Source of the DNA: Bradyrhizobium uaiense
Lineage (GTDB): Bacteria > Pseudomonadota > Alphaproteobacteria > Rhizobiales > Xanthobacteraceae
Direction: 5' to 3'
Assembly (NCBI RefSeq): GCF_010811875.1
Contig: NZ_VKHP01000001.1
Coordinates: 1-64,000, forward strand
DNA length: 64,000 nucleotides
The notes beneath the pieces are model-generated. The model worked only from the letters and a program-made list of their open reading frames with translations. It was not told the DNA's origin and searched no databases. This document shows, one piece after another, positions 56,078 to 64,000 of this stretch; the stretch's first letter is position 1; each line of letters begins with the position of its first letter. The translations under genes and the position numbers were made by a program.

Positions 56078-57394
56078 TCAAACCAGTGTGAGGAGCCGTT
56101 GTTTCAGATCGCCGGCGGCGGCCCGGTCGTACGCAATCACGAGGCACTCCACCGTGCCAGCCTCCTCGTCAACGGCAAGCGGGATCACGCCCTGCTTGCG
56201 TGTGCCATCGAATAGAAAACCCTCCTTGGCGAAACGTTCATGTGCAGTCCGGAGCGAACTCGATCGAACGTTCCTCACGGATGAAATAACGTAGGAGGCG
56301 GAGTAGTCGAAGCCCAGGAGCCGGACGGCGATGCTGTGCAACACCGAGCCGCCACCCCAGCGGCCGTTCGCTTCATTGAATAGCAGCCGTCCGTCGTTCG
56401 CGAAAATTGCGTCAATATTAATTGGTCCGCGATATCCTAGATTGCGGACAAGGGATACGAATCGGTAGGCATGCGCCTGCGCAGTCAACCATTGCTCATT
56501 CCCCAGATCGCTTGGAAGCTCAAGTCCTGTCCAGATCAGAGCCCGTTCAGATCGATCGGTGCTCCGGCGTAGTCGAATATTCCCACTGTTGATGAAAGTG
56601 ATTGAGCCATCACGCTCGATTTCATACTCAAGATAGAACGCAGTCCGCGCCAAGTGGTACGATTCGACCACCAGCGTCTTGCATGACGCAGTTGTCATCT
56701 CAGACCAAAGTACGTCCGGATCGAACGACGGCCAGGCAATCTGTCGGGTCTCTCTCGCCCCGGATAGCGGACCGTCTTCATTGCTGCTCAGAATGACATT
56801 TCCGACCCCGCCGGCCCCATTGTCCAGCTTCAAAATGACCCTGCCGGTTTCGTGCCGGAGCGAGTTGACCGCTCGGAACAGTTCGTTCGAATTCGTCGTT
56901 ATGGAGCCATTGGGCAACGGAAGTGCGACGCTTGTCGCCAGTTGACGGAAGTGGCTCTTGCGGTTCAATAGATCAGGCCCACGCTGTAGAGCGAATTCGT
57001 CGCCAGTCTGCTGTATACCCAGCACGGACGCCAGCCGCGCCACGCCTTCGCTGGAGTAGCAGGGATACATGCTCCAGGATGATTTCTGACGAATATGCCT
57101 GTTGATTTGCTCAACCATGCTGTTGGACAGCAGTGCGTAATCGTTGAGAATCGGCGCTTCGCGGCCGCCTCCAGGTACAAGCAATGAAAGACTGGAGGCG
57201 TCGAAATTAAGCGTCGCGCCAACGTAGGAGAGCAGATCCGTCGGGATAGATAGGGGGGACACTATCAGATCGCCCTCCTGAGCAAACCACGCCGAACGGT
57301 AAACCGAGTTGCCGGCGAGCGAAAGTTGAGCTGATACCAGATCGGAGCCCGACATTTGCGGCGTGCCGGCATTCATGATTATGATCCGCGGCAT
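56078..57394 (-). CDS. ATP-grasp ligase, peptide-ligase (PGM1-like) type
   Basis: 438 residues, ATG at 57394 with AAAAAGG 7 bases upstream. An N-terminal pre-ATP-grasp region (MPRIIIMNAGTPQMSGSDLV) precedes an ATP-grasp fold with VILKLDNGAGGVGNVILSS (Gly-rich ATP loop) and INIDAIFANDGRLLFNEANGRWGGGSVLH (the metal-binding Asp/Glu-x-Asn pair). The layout resembles carboxylate-amine ligases such as the pheganomycin peptide ligase PGM1. Such enzymes join an acyl group or amino acid to an amine with ATP. It lies 163 bases downstream of the AMP-forming acyl ligase gene on the same strand, which suggests a shared pathway. The substrate is unknown. Confidence 0.75.
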   Translation of the reverse strand: MPRIIIMNAGTPQMSGSDLVSAQLSLAGNSVYRSAWFAQEGDLIVSPLSIPTDLLSYVGATLNFDASSLSLLVPGGGREAPILNDYALLSNSMVEQINRHIRQKSSWSMYPCYSSEGVARLASVLGIQQTGDEFALQRGPDLLNRKSHFRQLATSVALPLPNGSITTNSNELFRAVNSLRHETGRVILKLDNGAGGVGNVILSSNEDGPLSGARETRQIAWPSFDPDVLWSEMTTASCKTLVVESYHLARTAFYLEYEIERDGSITFINSGNIRLRRSTDRSERALIWTGLELPSDLGNEQWLTAQAHAYRFVSLVRNLGYRGPINIDAIFANDGRLLFNEANGRWGGGSVLHSIAVRLLGFDYSASYVISSVRNVRSSSLRTAHERFAKEGFLFDGTRKQGVIPLAVDEEAGTVECLVIAYDRAAAGDLKQRLLTLV

Positions 57395-57557
57395 CAGTGA
57401 CCTTTTTGCATTGGGATGTGATCAGAGAGAGACGGTCGACAATGGCGAGGTTGCTGCAGCAGCCTGTAGATGCCCAGGCGGATAAGCGCATTTCGCGCCG
57501 TCACGATGTCACCTAACGGGTCGCTGAGAAGTACGGCTCGCGTGCAGTCCGCCGAAC

Positions 57558-59093
57558 TCAATTGCCATTTCCTTTGCAGCTTGAGTGCGCGACAGCTTCC
57601 TTCAGCTTGAAATGTTGGACCTTGCCCAACGCAGTTTTCGGTAGCTCTGGCGCGAAAATGATTTCGTGCGGTACCTTGAAACGGGCGAGCTGCGACCGGA
57701 CATGCGTCATCAGCGCTTCTGCTTCGATCCGGGCGCCCGGTCGCCTGACTACATAGGCGACCGGTACTTCTTCCCAGCGCGGATGCGGTCGACCGATGAC
57801 GGCGCAATCTGCAACATCCGGATGACCAACAAGCACACGTTCAACTTCGGCCGGATAGATGTTCTCTCCACCGGAAATGATCAGGTTCTTCTTGCGGTCA
57901 TGCACCCAAAAATGCCCGTCGGCGTCGCGACGACCGATGTCGCCGGTGCGATACCAGCCACCGTCCAGAGCCTTGCGGGTTGTCTCTTGATCCTCCCAGT
58001 ATCCGCAGAAGACGTTGGGCCCGCGTACTGCGATCTCGCCTGCGCCACCGGCCGGCAGCGTGTGCCCAGCATCATCTATGATCGCAGCTTCGCAACACAG
58101 ACCTGCGAGGCCGCTCGATCCCTCGGGCACGAGACCCCCGCCGAGCTTAGTATACACTGCGATCGGGCAGGTCTCCGTCGAACCGTAAACCTGCAGGACC
58201 GGCACGCCGCGCGCGACAAAGAGCTCGACAAGATCGTGGGGCACCATAGTAGACCCGGTACAGATTGCCCTGAGCGCGGAGAGGTCGGTGCTATCCCATC
58301 GGGCATTCTCGGTCAGGGCTCGCATCATGGCTGGCACCAAAACTGCCAGAGTGGGTCGATCGCGCTCGAACGCGTCGAGAGTGGTCTCCGGTGTAAAGCG
58401 GCTGTGAATAGTAACCGTCGCGCCGTGATGCAAACTGGGGGTCGTCTGGATGTTTAGTCCACCGACGTGGAACAGTGGCAGGACAGTCAAGGCGTGATCG
58501 GCCGAGGTGAGGTCATGCATGTGCTGACTCATGACGCCGTTCCAGAGCAGCGCTTCCTGACGCAGTACGGCACCTTTCGGTCGTCCTGTCGTGCCCGAAG
58601 TGTAGACGATCAAAAGCGGGCAAGACAGGTCCGCGCCCGGATTGCGTCCGTCACCACAGTCTGCGTCCAGAAGATCGTCCAGTTTGTTTCCGCCGATAGG
58701 TGCGAAGTCTAGCCCGACAACAGAAACAGAAGGCAGTTGCGTCGCGACAATAGGCAAGACTGCGTCGAAGGACCGCTCAACTAGCAACACGTTTGCTCCT
58801 GAGTCGGACAGAATAAACAGCTGCTCGGCGGGCGCGAGGCGCCAATTTAAAGGTACGAGAATTGCGCCGAGCCGCGCGCACGCATACAGCAGCACGAGAT
58901 AGTCTGGTCGGTTCAGGCTGAGGATCGCGATCCGGTCTCCTCGCTCTACCCCGAACTGGCTCTTGAGGGCGCAAGCCGCCCTCCCTATCAGGCGATCGAG
59001 GCTCGTGTAGCTTAGAGTCTGCCCCTCGAAACGGATGGCGGCTTTATCAGGAGCATACGCCGCGTTGCGTTCAACTAATGTGCAGAGGTCCAA
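57558..59093 (-). CDS. AMP-forming acyl-CoA synthetase/ligase
   Basis: 511 residues from a TTG at 59093 with GGAG 8 bases before it. All ANL-superfamily core motifs are present: the P-loop VYTSGTTGRPKGAVL, the QVYGSTETCP motif, the hinge GWYRTGDIGRRDADGHFWVHDRKKNLIISGGENIYPAEVE, and the C-terminal lysine in PKTALGKVQ. Close relatives activate medium or aromatic carboxylic acids as CoA thioesters. The gene heads a same-strand pair with the ATP-grasp ligase; activation of an acid by one and coupling by the other is an inference. Confidence 0.92.
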   Translation of the reverse strand: MDLCTLVERNAAYAPDKAAIRFEGQTLSYTSLDRLIGRAACALKSQFGVERGDRIAILSLNRPDYLVLLYACARLGAILVPLNWRLAPAEQLFILSDSGANVLLVERSFDAVLPIVATQLPSVSVVGLDFAPIGGNKLDDLLDADCGDGRNPGADLSCPLLIVYTSGTTGRPKGAVLRQEALLWNGVMSQHMHDLTSADHALTVLPLFHVGGLNIQTTPSLHHGATVTIHSRFTPETTLDAFERDRPTLAVLVPAMMRALTENARWDSTDLSALRAICTGSTMVPHDLVELFVARGVPVLQVYGSTETCPIAVYTKLGGGLVPEGSSGLAGLCCEAAIIDDAGHTLPAGGAGEIAVRGPNVFCGYWEDQETTRKALDGGWYRTGDIGRRDADGHFWVHDRKKNLIISGGENIYPAEVERVLVGHPDVADCAVIGRPHPRWEEVPVAYVVRRPGARIEAEALMTHVRSQLARFKVPHEIIFAPELPKTALGKVQHFKLKEAVAHSSCKGNGN

Positions 59094-59221
59094 CTAAATC
59101 TCCATATGATCCAGCTCCGCGCAACGGTTCAGACAGGCCTCGCAACGCGCTCGCGAGGCCCACCACATGGTTCGGTGCCCGTTGCACAAGCGACAATCAC
59201 ACCCTTCGGCAGGACAAGCAG

Positions 59222-59497
59222 CTATTGATTGTTGTCACTGTTGCGATCAACGGATATTGCCTGGCGAATCGCTGGCGACTGATTACTCATTCTGTTCGGC
59301 TCGGCGGCGGTCGTGTGCATCTGCCGGTAGTGGTAGGCGCACCATGACGACTGTTTCTTGCCCGGTCTTTGACAGACAGGCTCGCCGCACATATAGGCAG
59401 CTCTGGTATCTCCATCCTTGAAGCCGATGACAGCCCGGCATTGGCCTTCAATATGGTCGATCAACAAGACCTTGTTGACGCCGTCAGGCTCTTTCAA
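59222..59497 (-). CDS. Small GcrA-like Cys/His zinc protein
   Basis: 91 residues from a TTG at 59497 with GGAGCAG about 4 bases upstream. The central part, QCRAVIGFKDGDTRAAYMCG followed by QSSWCAYHYRQM, carries the C...C...CxxH arrangement of the C-terminal domain of GcrA-type cell-cycle regulators (CRWPIG...CG...YCAHH). The N-terminal DNA-binding part of GcrA is absent. It is therefore a stand-alone zinc-knuckle module of unknown role. Confidence 0.5.
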   Translation of the reverse strand: MKEPDGVNKVLLIDHIEGQCRAVIGFKDGDTRAAYMCGEPVCQRPGKKQSSWCAYHYRQMHTTAAEPNRMSNQSPAIRQAISVDRNSDNNQ

Positions 59498-59542
59498 CTT
59501 GCTGCTCCAGGATACCGGGCAATCTCTTCGGTGCCGTTTCGG

Positions 59543-59971
59543 TCACGCCGAGTGACACTTGCAGCTGGGGTCCTTCGAAAGCCTCTGGAGGCTCACGGCC
59601 TGTCGCACATCTGCGCGACGAGAATGCGCCGGCAGGCCGGCATGAGCGGAGCGAAGAGCCGGTTCGGCGGACTGCTTCTGGGGCTGTGTCCCGCCAGAAG
59701 AGGGGGGCGGGTTCAATATCGGGAAGCGGCCGCGCCCTGCAGTGGCGCTGCACCGAACCCTGCATTGATCTTGTCCGACGTCACCTGCTCGCTGCAGGCC
59801 CGGCTTGCGGCAGCCACAGTGTTGCGGTTCTGCAATGCCCAACCATTTGCAACTAGCCGCGAGCCGTAAGGCTGCGGTCAAGACGCGCTGCGTCACTGTT
59901 TCGACCGAAAGGCCGTCACGGATGAAGATCATGACCAACCAGTGCGGGGTTGTTCTGACCAGCTCAGACAT
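59543..59971 (-). CDS. Small protein under a MerR-type promoter, unknown
   Basis: 142 residues from the ATG at 59971, with GGAAGGA about 8 bases before it. The first 60 residues read well (MSELVRTTPHWLVMIFIRDG, then LSVETVTQRVLTAALRLAAS and a CKWLGIAEPQHCGC segment with three close cysteines). The rest is Gly/Pro/Ser/Arg-rich and may be disordered or frameshifted. No family is recognised. The strong case that this is a real gene is the promoter 50-80 bases upstream, identical in layout to that of nolA. Confidence 0.5.
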   Translation of the reverse strand: MSELVRTTPHWLVMIFIRDGLSVETVTQRVLTAALRLAASCKWLGIAEPQHCGCRKPGLQRAGDVGQDQCRVRCSATAGRGRFPILNPPPSSGGTQPQKQSAEPALRSAHAGLPAHSRRADVRQAVSLQRLSKDPSCKCHSA

Positions 59972-60023
59972 TCGTCAATCCTTCCAGTCGCGGCGGCGGA
60001 TGAAGATGCGTGCCAACCGTAAG

Positions 60024-60054
60024 ATCGTACAACTTAACGTTACGTCCGATTCAA
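60024..60054 (-). promoter_or_regulatory. MerR/NolA-type promoter
   Basis: Minus strand: -35 TTGAAT (60049-60054), 19-bp spacer with ACGT-A-ACGT dyad and ending TTG, -10 TACGAT (60024-60029). Transcription would start near 60017 and read the small ORF beginning at 59971. Confidence 0.65.
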
Positions 60055-60292
60055 GCCCTTTCTGACAACCTCGCATGAACATGCCAAAGGTATGTCGGGA
60101 CGGACCTCCGGGACGGGTAGAGAGCTTCTAGCGCGCGATCTGCGTCAGAAAGTTGCGCTCCCATAAGAATGGTTCTGCGGCTGGCAGGGCCCTTGTCGAA
60201 AAGGCTCGCACGTCCAGCGATCGAGTGCTCGCTACCAGGAGCCGATTGCGCGACACCCTCCGCTTAAGTGCGCTCGCCTACCGATGCGTGGA

Positions 60293-61417
60293 TTATCGCA
60301 GTGTCTGATACAGCCGATACAGCAGCCGCGCGCGAGGCTCGATCGATGAGATATAGAGTTGCTCATAATGCGTGTGCGCGCCCTTGCCGTCTACGCCGAG
60401 GCCATCGAGAGTTGCGGTATGCGCCGCAGTGAAATTGGCGTCGGAGCCGCCGCCGCTGAACGCGTCGAGCAGCTCGAAACCAATCTCAGCGGCAAGTTGC
60501 CTGGCGTGTTCGTAGAGCGTAGCGCCGGCCTTGCTCTTCTCATAGGGAGGACGGTTCAAGCCGCCCGATACTTTCAGGCGAACGCCATCGGTGCGCGAGG
60601 TGATTCGGAGAATTCTCGGCACCAACTCGTCTGCATGTGCCATAGTCGGCACGCGCAGGTCGACTTCCGCATGGGCCTGTTCGGCAATTACGTTCGGCTT
60701 GGTGCCGCCGCGGACGACGCCAACGTTGATGGTGATGCCGCGCGAAAGATCGTTCATCGCCTCGAGCGTCTGGATCACATTGGCTAGCTCCCGGATCGCG
60801 CTACGGCCGTCTTCGGGGCGTTCGCCGGCGTGCGCCGGCGCGCCCTTGATGAACACATCGAAGCGGCCAACACCCTTCCGCCCGGTGACGATCTTGCCGC
60901 CGTCGCGCGCTGGTTCGGTAACCAGCACATATTTTGCCTTGCGGCCCTCGGCCTCGATCAGCGCCCGCGAGGTCGGACTGCCGATCTCCTCATCCGACAC
61001 GTAGAGGTGGGTGATGCCGAGCGGCGGGCGCGCGTCGTCGGCGCAGATCTGCCGAAATGCGTGATAGGCTAGATAGGCGCCGCCCTTCATGTCGTAGGTA
61101 CCCGGGCCGAACGCGCTGTCACCGTTGATCTTGAACGGTAGTCGTCTTATGAATCCCATCGGATGAACCGTGTCGAGATGGCTCAACACCAGAATGCCCG
61201 GCACGCCCTGTCCCCAGGACGAGCGCGTGATCAGGTGATCGCCGCAACCTTCACGTCCCGCAATGCGCTCGATGGTAGCCGGCAGGTCGCGATAGCCGGC
61301 CGCGACGACGTCAGCCAGCTTGTTGAGCTGATCCGGCCGTTCCGTCGGGGACTCGATCTCGACCCAGCGACGGATGCCATCGAGGATCGCGGAAATTTCA
61401 AACGGGTAACTGGACAT
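60293..61417 (-). CDS. M20-family metallopeptidase (glutamate carboxypeptidase type)
   Basis: 374 residues. Two-zinc M20 hydrolase: LSHLDTVHP (first His and catalytic Asp), GTYDMKGGAYLA (bridging Asp), SDEEIGS (catalytic base Glu and ligand Glu), TEPARDG, and a C-terminal FSGGGSDANF and GVDGKGAHTHYEQLYI with the last His ligand. A dimerisation domain is visible in the middle. CPG2-like members cut C-terminal Glu or amide conjugates; related enzymes hydrolyse auxin-amino acid conjugates. The substrate here is unknown. Confidence 0.92.
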   Translation of the reverse strand: MSSYPFEISAILDGIRRWVEIESPTERPDQLNKLADVVAAGYRDLPATIERIAGREGCGDHLITRSSWGQGVPGILVLSHLDTVHPMGFIRRLPFKINGDSAFGPGTYDMKGGAYLAYHAFRQICADDARPPLGITHLYVSDEEIGSPTSRALIEAEGRKAKYVLVTEPARDGGKIVTGRKGVGRFDVFIKGAPAHAGERPEDGRSAIRELANVIQTLEAMNDLSRGITINVGVVRGGTKPNVIAEQAHAEVDLRVPTMAHADELVPRILRITSRTDGVRLKVSGGLNRPPYEKSKAGATLYEHARQLAAEIGFELLDAFSGGGSDANFTAAHTATLDGLGVDGKGAHTHYEQLYISSIEPRARLLYRLYQTLR

Positions 61418-61776
61418 AGTTGTCGGATGCCCCTCGAATCTCGACTTTCATCACTCGCGCAAGCCCATGGTACGACCCGCTTGCTCGCTTCAGGATCGAG
61501 CATGAAGATTGTGACGCAGTGTGCCTCTAAACCATGATCCTGGCGCGACACTGATGCTACGTGCCTGCCGAGGAGAACTGAGCTACCAAAGCTGGTAGTT
61601 TACGTCGGTGCTATGCCGGTCCAGCGTGCGGTCGGATGGTTTAATCAGTCGCGAGGTACGCGCGCTTTTCAACGCGAGGTGAGGCCGTAAGAACCAAACT
61701 CGTCCACGAGTTGCCCGGATGACTGTTCGATAAGGATCGCTCCAGAACCGGTCGTCCGAGCAACGCGTATTCCAAA
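61418..61776. other. Intergenic
   Basis: No supported gene. A GTGACGCAGTGTG motif near 61509 resembles the MerR-type dyad but lacks proper -35 and -10 hexamers and was not called. Confidence 0.35.
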
Positions 61777-62322
61777 CTAGCGGCATTCTGCGCAGAACTT
61801 GGCCAGGGGCAAGGTTCGAAGCGCGCCCTGGAAGTTGATCAATGGATTGCCATGGCCAGCCCGAGCTGCGACAATTCGTCCGATAAAGATCCTATGTGTG
61901 CCAATGATCTTGTGATCATACAAAACGCATTCGAGCGCGCAAAGTGCGTTGGACAATAGCGGCACGTCGACCACGCCCTGAGTCCAGGAAGCAGTGCCGA
62001 AGCGGTGAACACCCTTCGCTCCCTCCTGACCGCCAAAACGCCGGGCGAGGTCCTCCTGGTCACTGTGGAGAAGATTGATTGCAAAACTGCCGCTAGCGAG
62101 GATCGCGTCATGCGCTTCAGATTGGGCGTTGATGCCAACGAGCAAGCATGGCGGTTCCATGCAGATGGACGTCACAGAACTCGCCGTCAGTCCACGTCGT
62201 CCGCCGGCCGTTCCGGTCGTCACGATGGCGACACCGCTTGCCAGATATCGCATAGCCTGACGGAAATCTGCCGGCTGGATAGACGGCATGTTCCCAACCA
62301 CGGGGGATGACCAGTGCGTCAC
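61777..62322 (-). CDS. Flavin reductase (FMN-binding split-barrel)
   Basis: 181 residues from a GTG at 62322; an ATG at 62289 would give 170. It has the family order FRQAMRYLASGVAIVTTG, RRGLTASSVTSICMEPPCLLVGIN, FAINLLHSDQEDLARRF, and IFIGRIVAA. These proteins reduce free FMN/FAD with NAD(P)H and pass it to a partner monooxygenase. No monooxygenase is adjacent; the luciferase-like enzyme at 22-23 kb is the one candidate in the window. Confidence 0.9.
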   Translation of the reverse strand: MTHWSSPVVGNMPSIQPADFRQAMRYLASGVAIVTTGTAGGRRGLTASSVTSICMEPPCLLVGINAQSEAHDAILASGSFAINLLHSDQEDLARRFGGQEGAKGVHRFGTASWTQGVVDVPLLSNALCALECVLYDHKIIGTHRIFIGRIVAARAGHGNPLINFQGALRTLPLAKFCAECR

Positions 62323-62505
62323 GATCTGCCTTTAAAGTTATACCCCACTCTGATGCTCCGTTAGCTTGGGCAGGCTCGGATTCATCTCGCGGCCGCAATT
62401 GGGCGCGCAGTCTCGGAAAACCGCGTGTCTAGAGGGCAATGATGAGACCGAACATGACATTGATGTCCTCCGCGCGCCGACCAGAGTGCCGCCCAAGGTT
62501 AGCGC

Positions 62506-62691
62506 TCAATGTACGCGTAAGAGAACACGCTTTTTTGCATCTAGAAGATGCACATCGAGCGTCGCGTGCAGCGAACCCCGCAGTTCGGGCGGAATCGAGC
62601 AATCCGTGTCGATCAATTCACGAAACTTTCGAATGATGTGTTCTATCATTGCGATGGATCCGAGTGCTTCCAACTTCTGTGATGACATCAT
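62506..62691 (-). CDS. Small protein with strong ribosome binding site, unknown
   Basis: 61 residues, MMSSQKLEALGSIAMIEHII continuing to RKFRELIDTDCSIPPELRGS and a C-terminal DAKKRVLLRVH. AAAGGAG lies 9 bases before the ATG. The sequence is helical and soluble, with no known domain. It lies between the flavin reductase and trpD on the same strand. Confidence 0.5.
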   Translation of the reverse strand: MMSSQKLEALGSIAMIEHIIRKFRELIDTDCSIPPELRGSLHATLDVHLLDAKKRVLLRVH

Positions 62692-62937
62692 CTGACTATC
62701 TCCTTTGGAACGCAGCGCATGCCGCGGGTCTGTATCTCGGCAAAAGGGGCTGGAGCAGACTCTCGCCGATGAACAGGGATGGCTCTCGTACCGCGTCCTT
62801 AACGCGGATTGCTTTGAACGGCGCGCGCAGGCGGCACATGCTCATCGAGAGTTCGAAGGAATAGGCGCACAGTCGCAGCTGCTATTGCATAGCCGCTTGT
62901 CAGAATCGGCTCCGTCGGGACCATGTTCCAACCCCTG
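62692..62937. other. Intergenic
   Basis: No gene recognised; it holds the small ORF's leader and the end of trpD. Confidence 0.35.
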
Positions 62938-63951
62938 TTACGTGTTGGATACTGCAATCAAGCGTTTCAGTCGAACGGCTGCGCTGCCACCGTCAAGCGC
63001 ATGTTGTGCAAGTGCGACGCCCTCCTGCAGCGTCTCGACGCGGCCGGCCACGATCAATGCCGCCGCCGCATTCAAAAGTGCAGCGTCGCGAAATCGACCC
63101 GGAACGCCGTCGAGCACGTTTTGCAAGGCGACGGCATTGGCCTTCGCTTCGCCGCTCTCCAGCGTCTCCTTGTCGCAGCGGGCAAGCCCGGCTTGTTCCG
63201 GCGTCACTTCGAAGGTGCGCACTGTGCCGGCCTCAAGTGCGGCAACAAAGGTCGGCCCGGTGAGGGTAACCTCGCCCAGCCCGTTAGAGCCATGAACCAC
63301 CCATGCCGATTCGGCGCCGAGGTTCTTCAGCACGTAAGCCAGAGGCTGAACCCATTCGCGAGCGAATATCCCAACGATCTGCCGCTTGACCCTGGTCGGA
63401 TTGGACAGGGGCCCGATGAGGTTAAGGATGGTGTGGGTCCCAAGTGCGGTGCGGATCTGGCCGACGCGCTGCATCGCCGGATAATGGGCTGACGCAAATG
63501 AGAAGCCGATTCCGGCTTCGTGCACACAGCGCGCAACGGCCTCAGGCTTGAGGTCGACGTTGACACCGAGATGCGCCAATAGGTCCGCGGTGCTAGGACC
63601 CGAAGATGTATCGCTGTTGGCATGCCTGGCAACAGGAACGTCGGCTCCGGCGACGATAAATGAGGCGCACGTCATCACGTTGGCCGAATACGCGACGGTA
63701 TCGCTCGTACTAGCGATATTGATGGGATCGCATGCGACCTCGACCCGCGGCATTCTCTCGCGTACCGCGGAGGCCGCTCCGGTGACTTCTTCGATCGTTT
63801 CGCCCCTGACTCGCAAACCCATCAACAAGCCGCCGATCTGCGACGGAGTCGCATGACCCGACATCAGGCCGTCGAATGCTGACGCAGTTTCCTCGCGCGT
63901 CAGAGTGGCGCCGGTGGCAACTTTACCGATAATTGATTTCAGCGCTTCCAT
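62938..63951 (-). CDS. Divergent anthranilate phosphoribosyltransferase-like protein (TrpD paralogue)
   Basis: 337 residues, full TrpD length and fold: a helical N-terminal domain ([18 protein letters not shown]), then [31 protein letters not shown] and [16 protein letters not shown]. Key residues are altered. The PRPP loop GTGGD reads ASTSD (about 80-84), NIST reads NVMT, KHGNR reads RHANS, and the metal site DGLDE reads NGLGE. In ordinary TrpD these residues bind PRPP, magnesium and anthranilate. The reading frame and surrounding conservation are intact, so a changed function, rather than decay, is likely. It is probably not the cell's tryptophan enzyme. Confidence 0.85.
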   Translation of the reverse strand: MEALKSIIGKVATGATLTREETASAFDGLMSGHATPSQIGGLLMGLRVRGETIEEVTGAASAVRERMPRVEVACDPINIASTSDTVAYSANVMTCASFIVAGADVPVARHANSDTSSGPSTADLLAHLGVNVDLKPEAVARCVHEAGIGFSFASAHYPAMQRVGQIRTALGTHTILNLIGPLSNPTRVKRQIVGIFAREWVQPLAYVLKNLGAESAWVVHGSNGLGEVTLTGPTFVAALEAGTVRTFEVTPEQAGLARCDKETLESGEAKANAVALQNVLDGVPGRFRDAALLNAAAALIVAGRVETLQEGVALAQHALDGGSAAVRLKRLIAVSNT

Positions 63952-64000
63952 CGACTTTACACGTTCATTTGTCCGAATCTGAAGCGTCCCGCTTCAACGG

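Noticed and set aside
61500-61530. MerR-type dyad GTGACGCAGTGTG upstream of the M20 peptidase
   Set aside because: One half-site is altered and neither hexamer matches; it could be a decayed site but cannot be called.

Overview
The window is a piece of a rhizobial symbiosis island, almost certainly from a Bradyrhizobium. The basis is gene order: nolA, nodD2 and nodD1 on the minus strand, then a canonical nod box, then nodABCSUIJ-nolO-nodZ on the plus strand, followed by fixR-nifA and an isolated fixA. This is the arrangement known from soybean-type bradyrhizobia. I have run no database search; all identifications rest on reading the translated sequence and motifs.

Layout. 0-6.2 kb is a type III effector area: a small secreted Cys-rich peptide, an LRR/E3-ligase effector of the NopM type, the remains of an AbiEi-like antitoxin, and a 706-residue unknown effector behind a clear TtsI (tts) box. 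6.8-23.7 kb is sparse accessory DNA: an OprB porin, an oxygen-independent coproporphyrinogen oxidase (hemN) with a FixK2-type box, a DUF2130 protein, a TauE/SafE permease, a LuxR solo, an Omp25-like beta-barrel, several small conserved ORFs, a luciferase-like monooxygenase and an orphan IS3 orfA. 24.4-30.2 kb holds a branched-chain amino-acid binding protein, nolA and two nodD genes. 30.2-41.6 kb is the Nod factor operon. 42.5-46.5 kb is the nitrogen-fixation regulatory block, with sigma54, RegR-like and NifA-like sites. 46.6-51 kb has an MFS transporter and a two-gene oxygenase cassette. 51.6-55.9 kb is a broken NopD/Bel2-5-like effector behind a tts box. 56-64 kb is a run of minus-strand metabolic genes: an ATP-grasp ligase, an AMP-forming acyl ligase, an M20 peptidase, a flavin reductase and a divergent TrpD, with small proteins between them.

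How it works together. Flavonoid-activated NodD1 would fire the nod box to make a carbamoylated, N-methylated, fucosylated Nod factor exported by NodIJ. TtsI would switch on the effectors. Low oxygen would act through RegR/FixK2 and NifA on hemN, fixR-nifA and fixA.

The most unusual signal is a family of five near-identical MerR-type promoters, each with a 19-bp spacer carrying an ACGY-N-RCGT dyad. They lie upstream of nolA, nodD2, the amino-acid binding protein and a small ORF near 60 kb, with one orphan copy at 14.3 kb, and they look like a NolA regulon readable by eye. Other candidates for new biology are the fused haem-oxygenase-like/GFA protein with its 2OG-Fe(II) oxygenase partner, the ATP-grasp/acyl-ligase/TrpD-like cluster, and a repeat domain shared by two effectors. 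Many stretches between genes are long and degenerate, as expected for an island with heavy gene decay.
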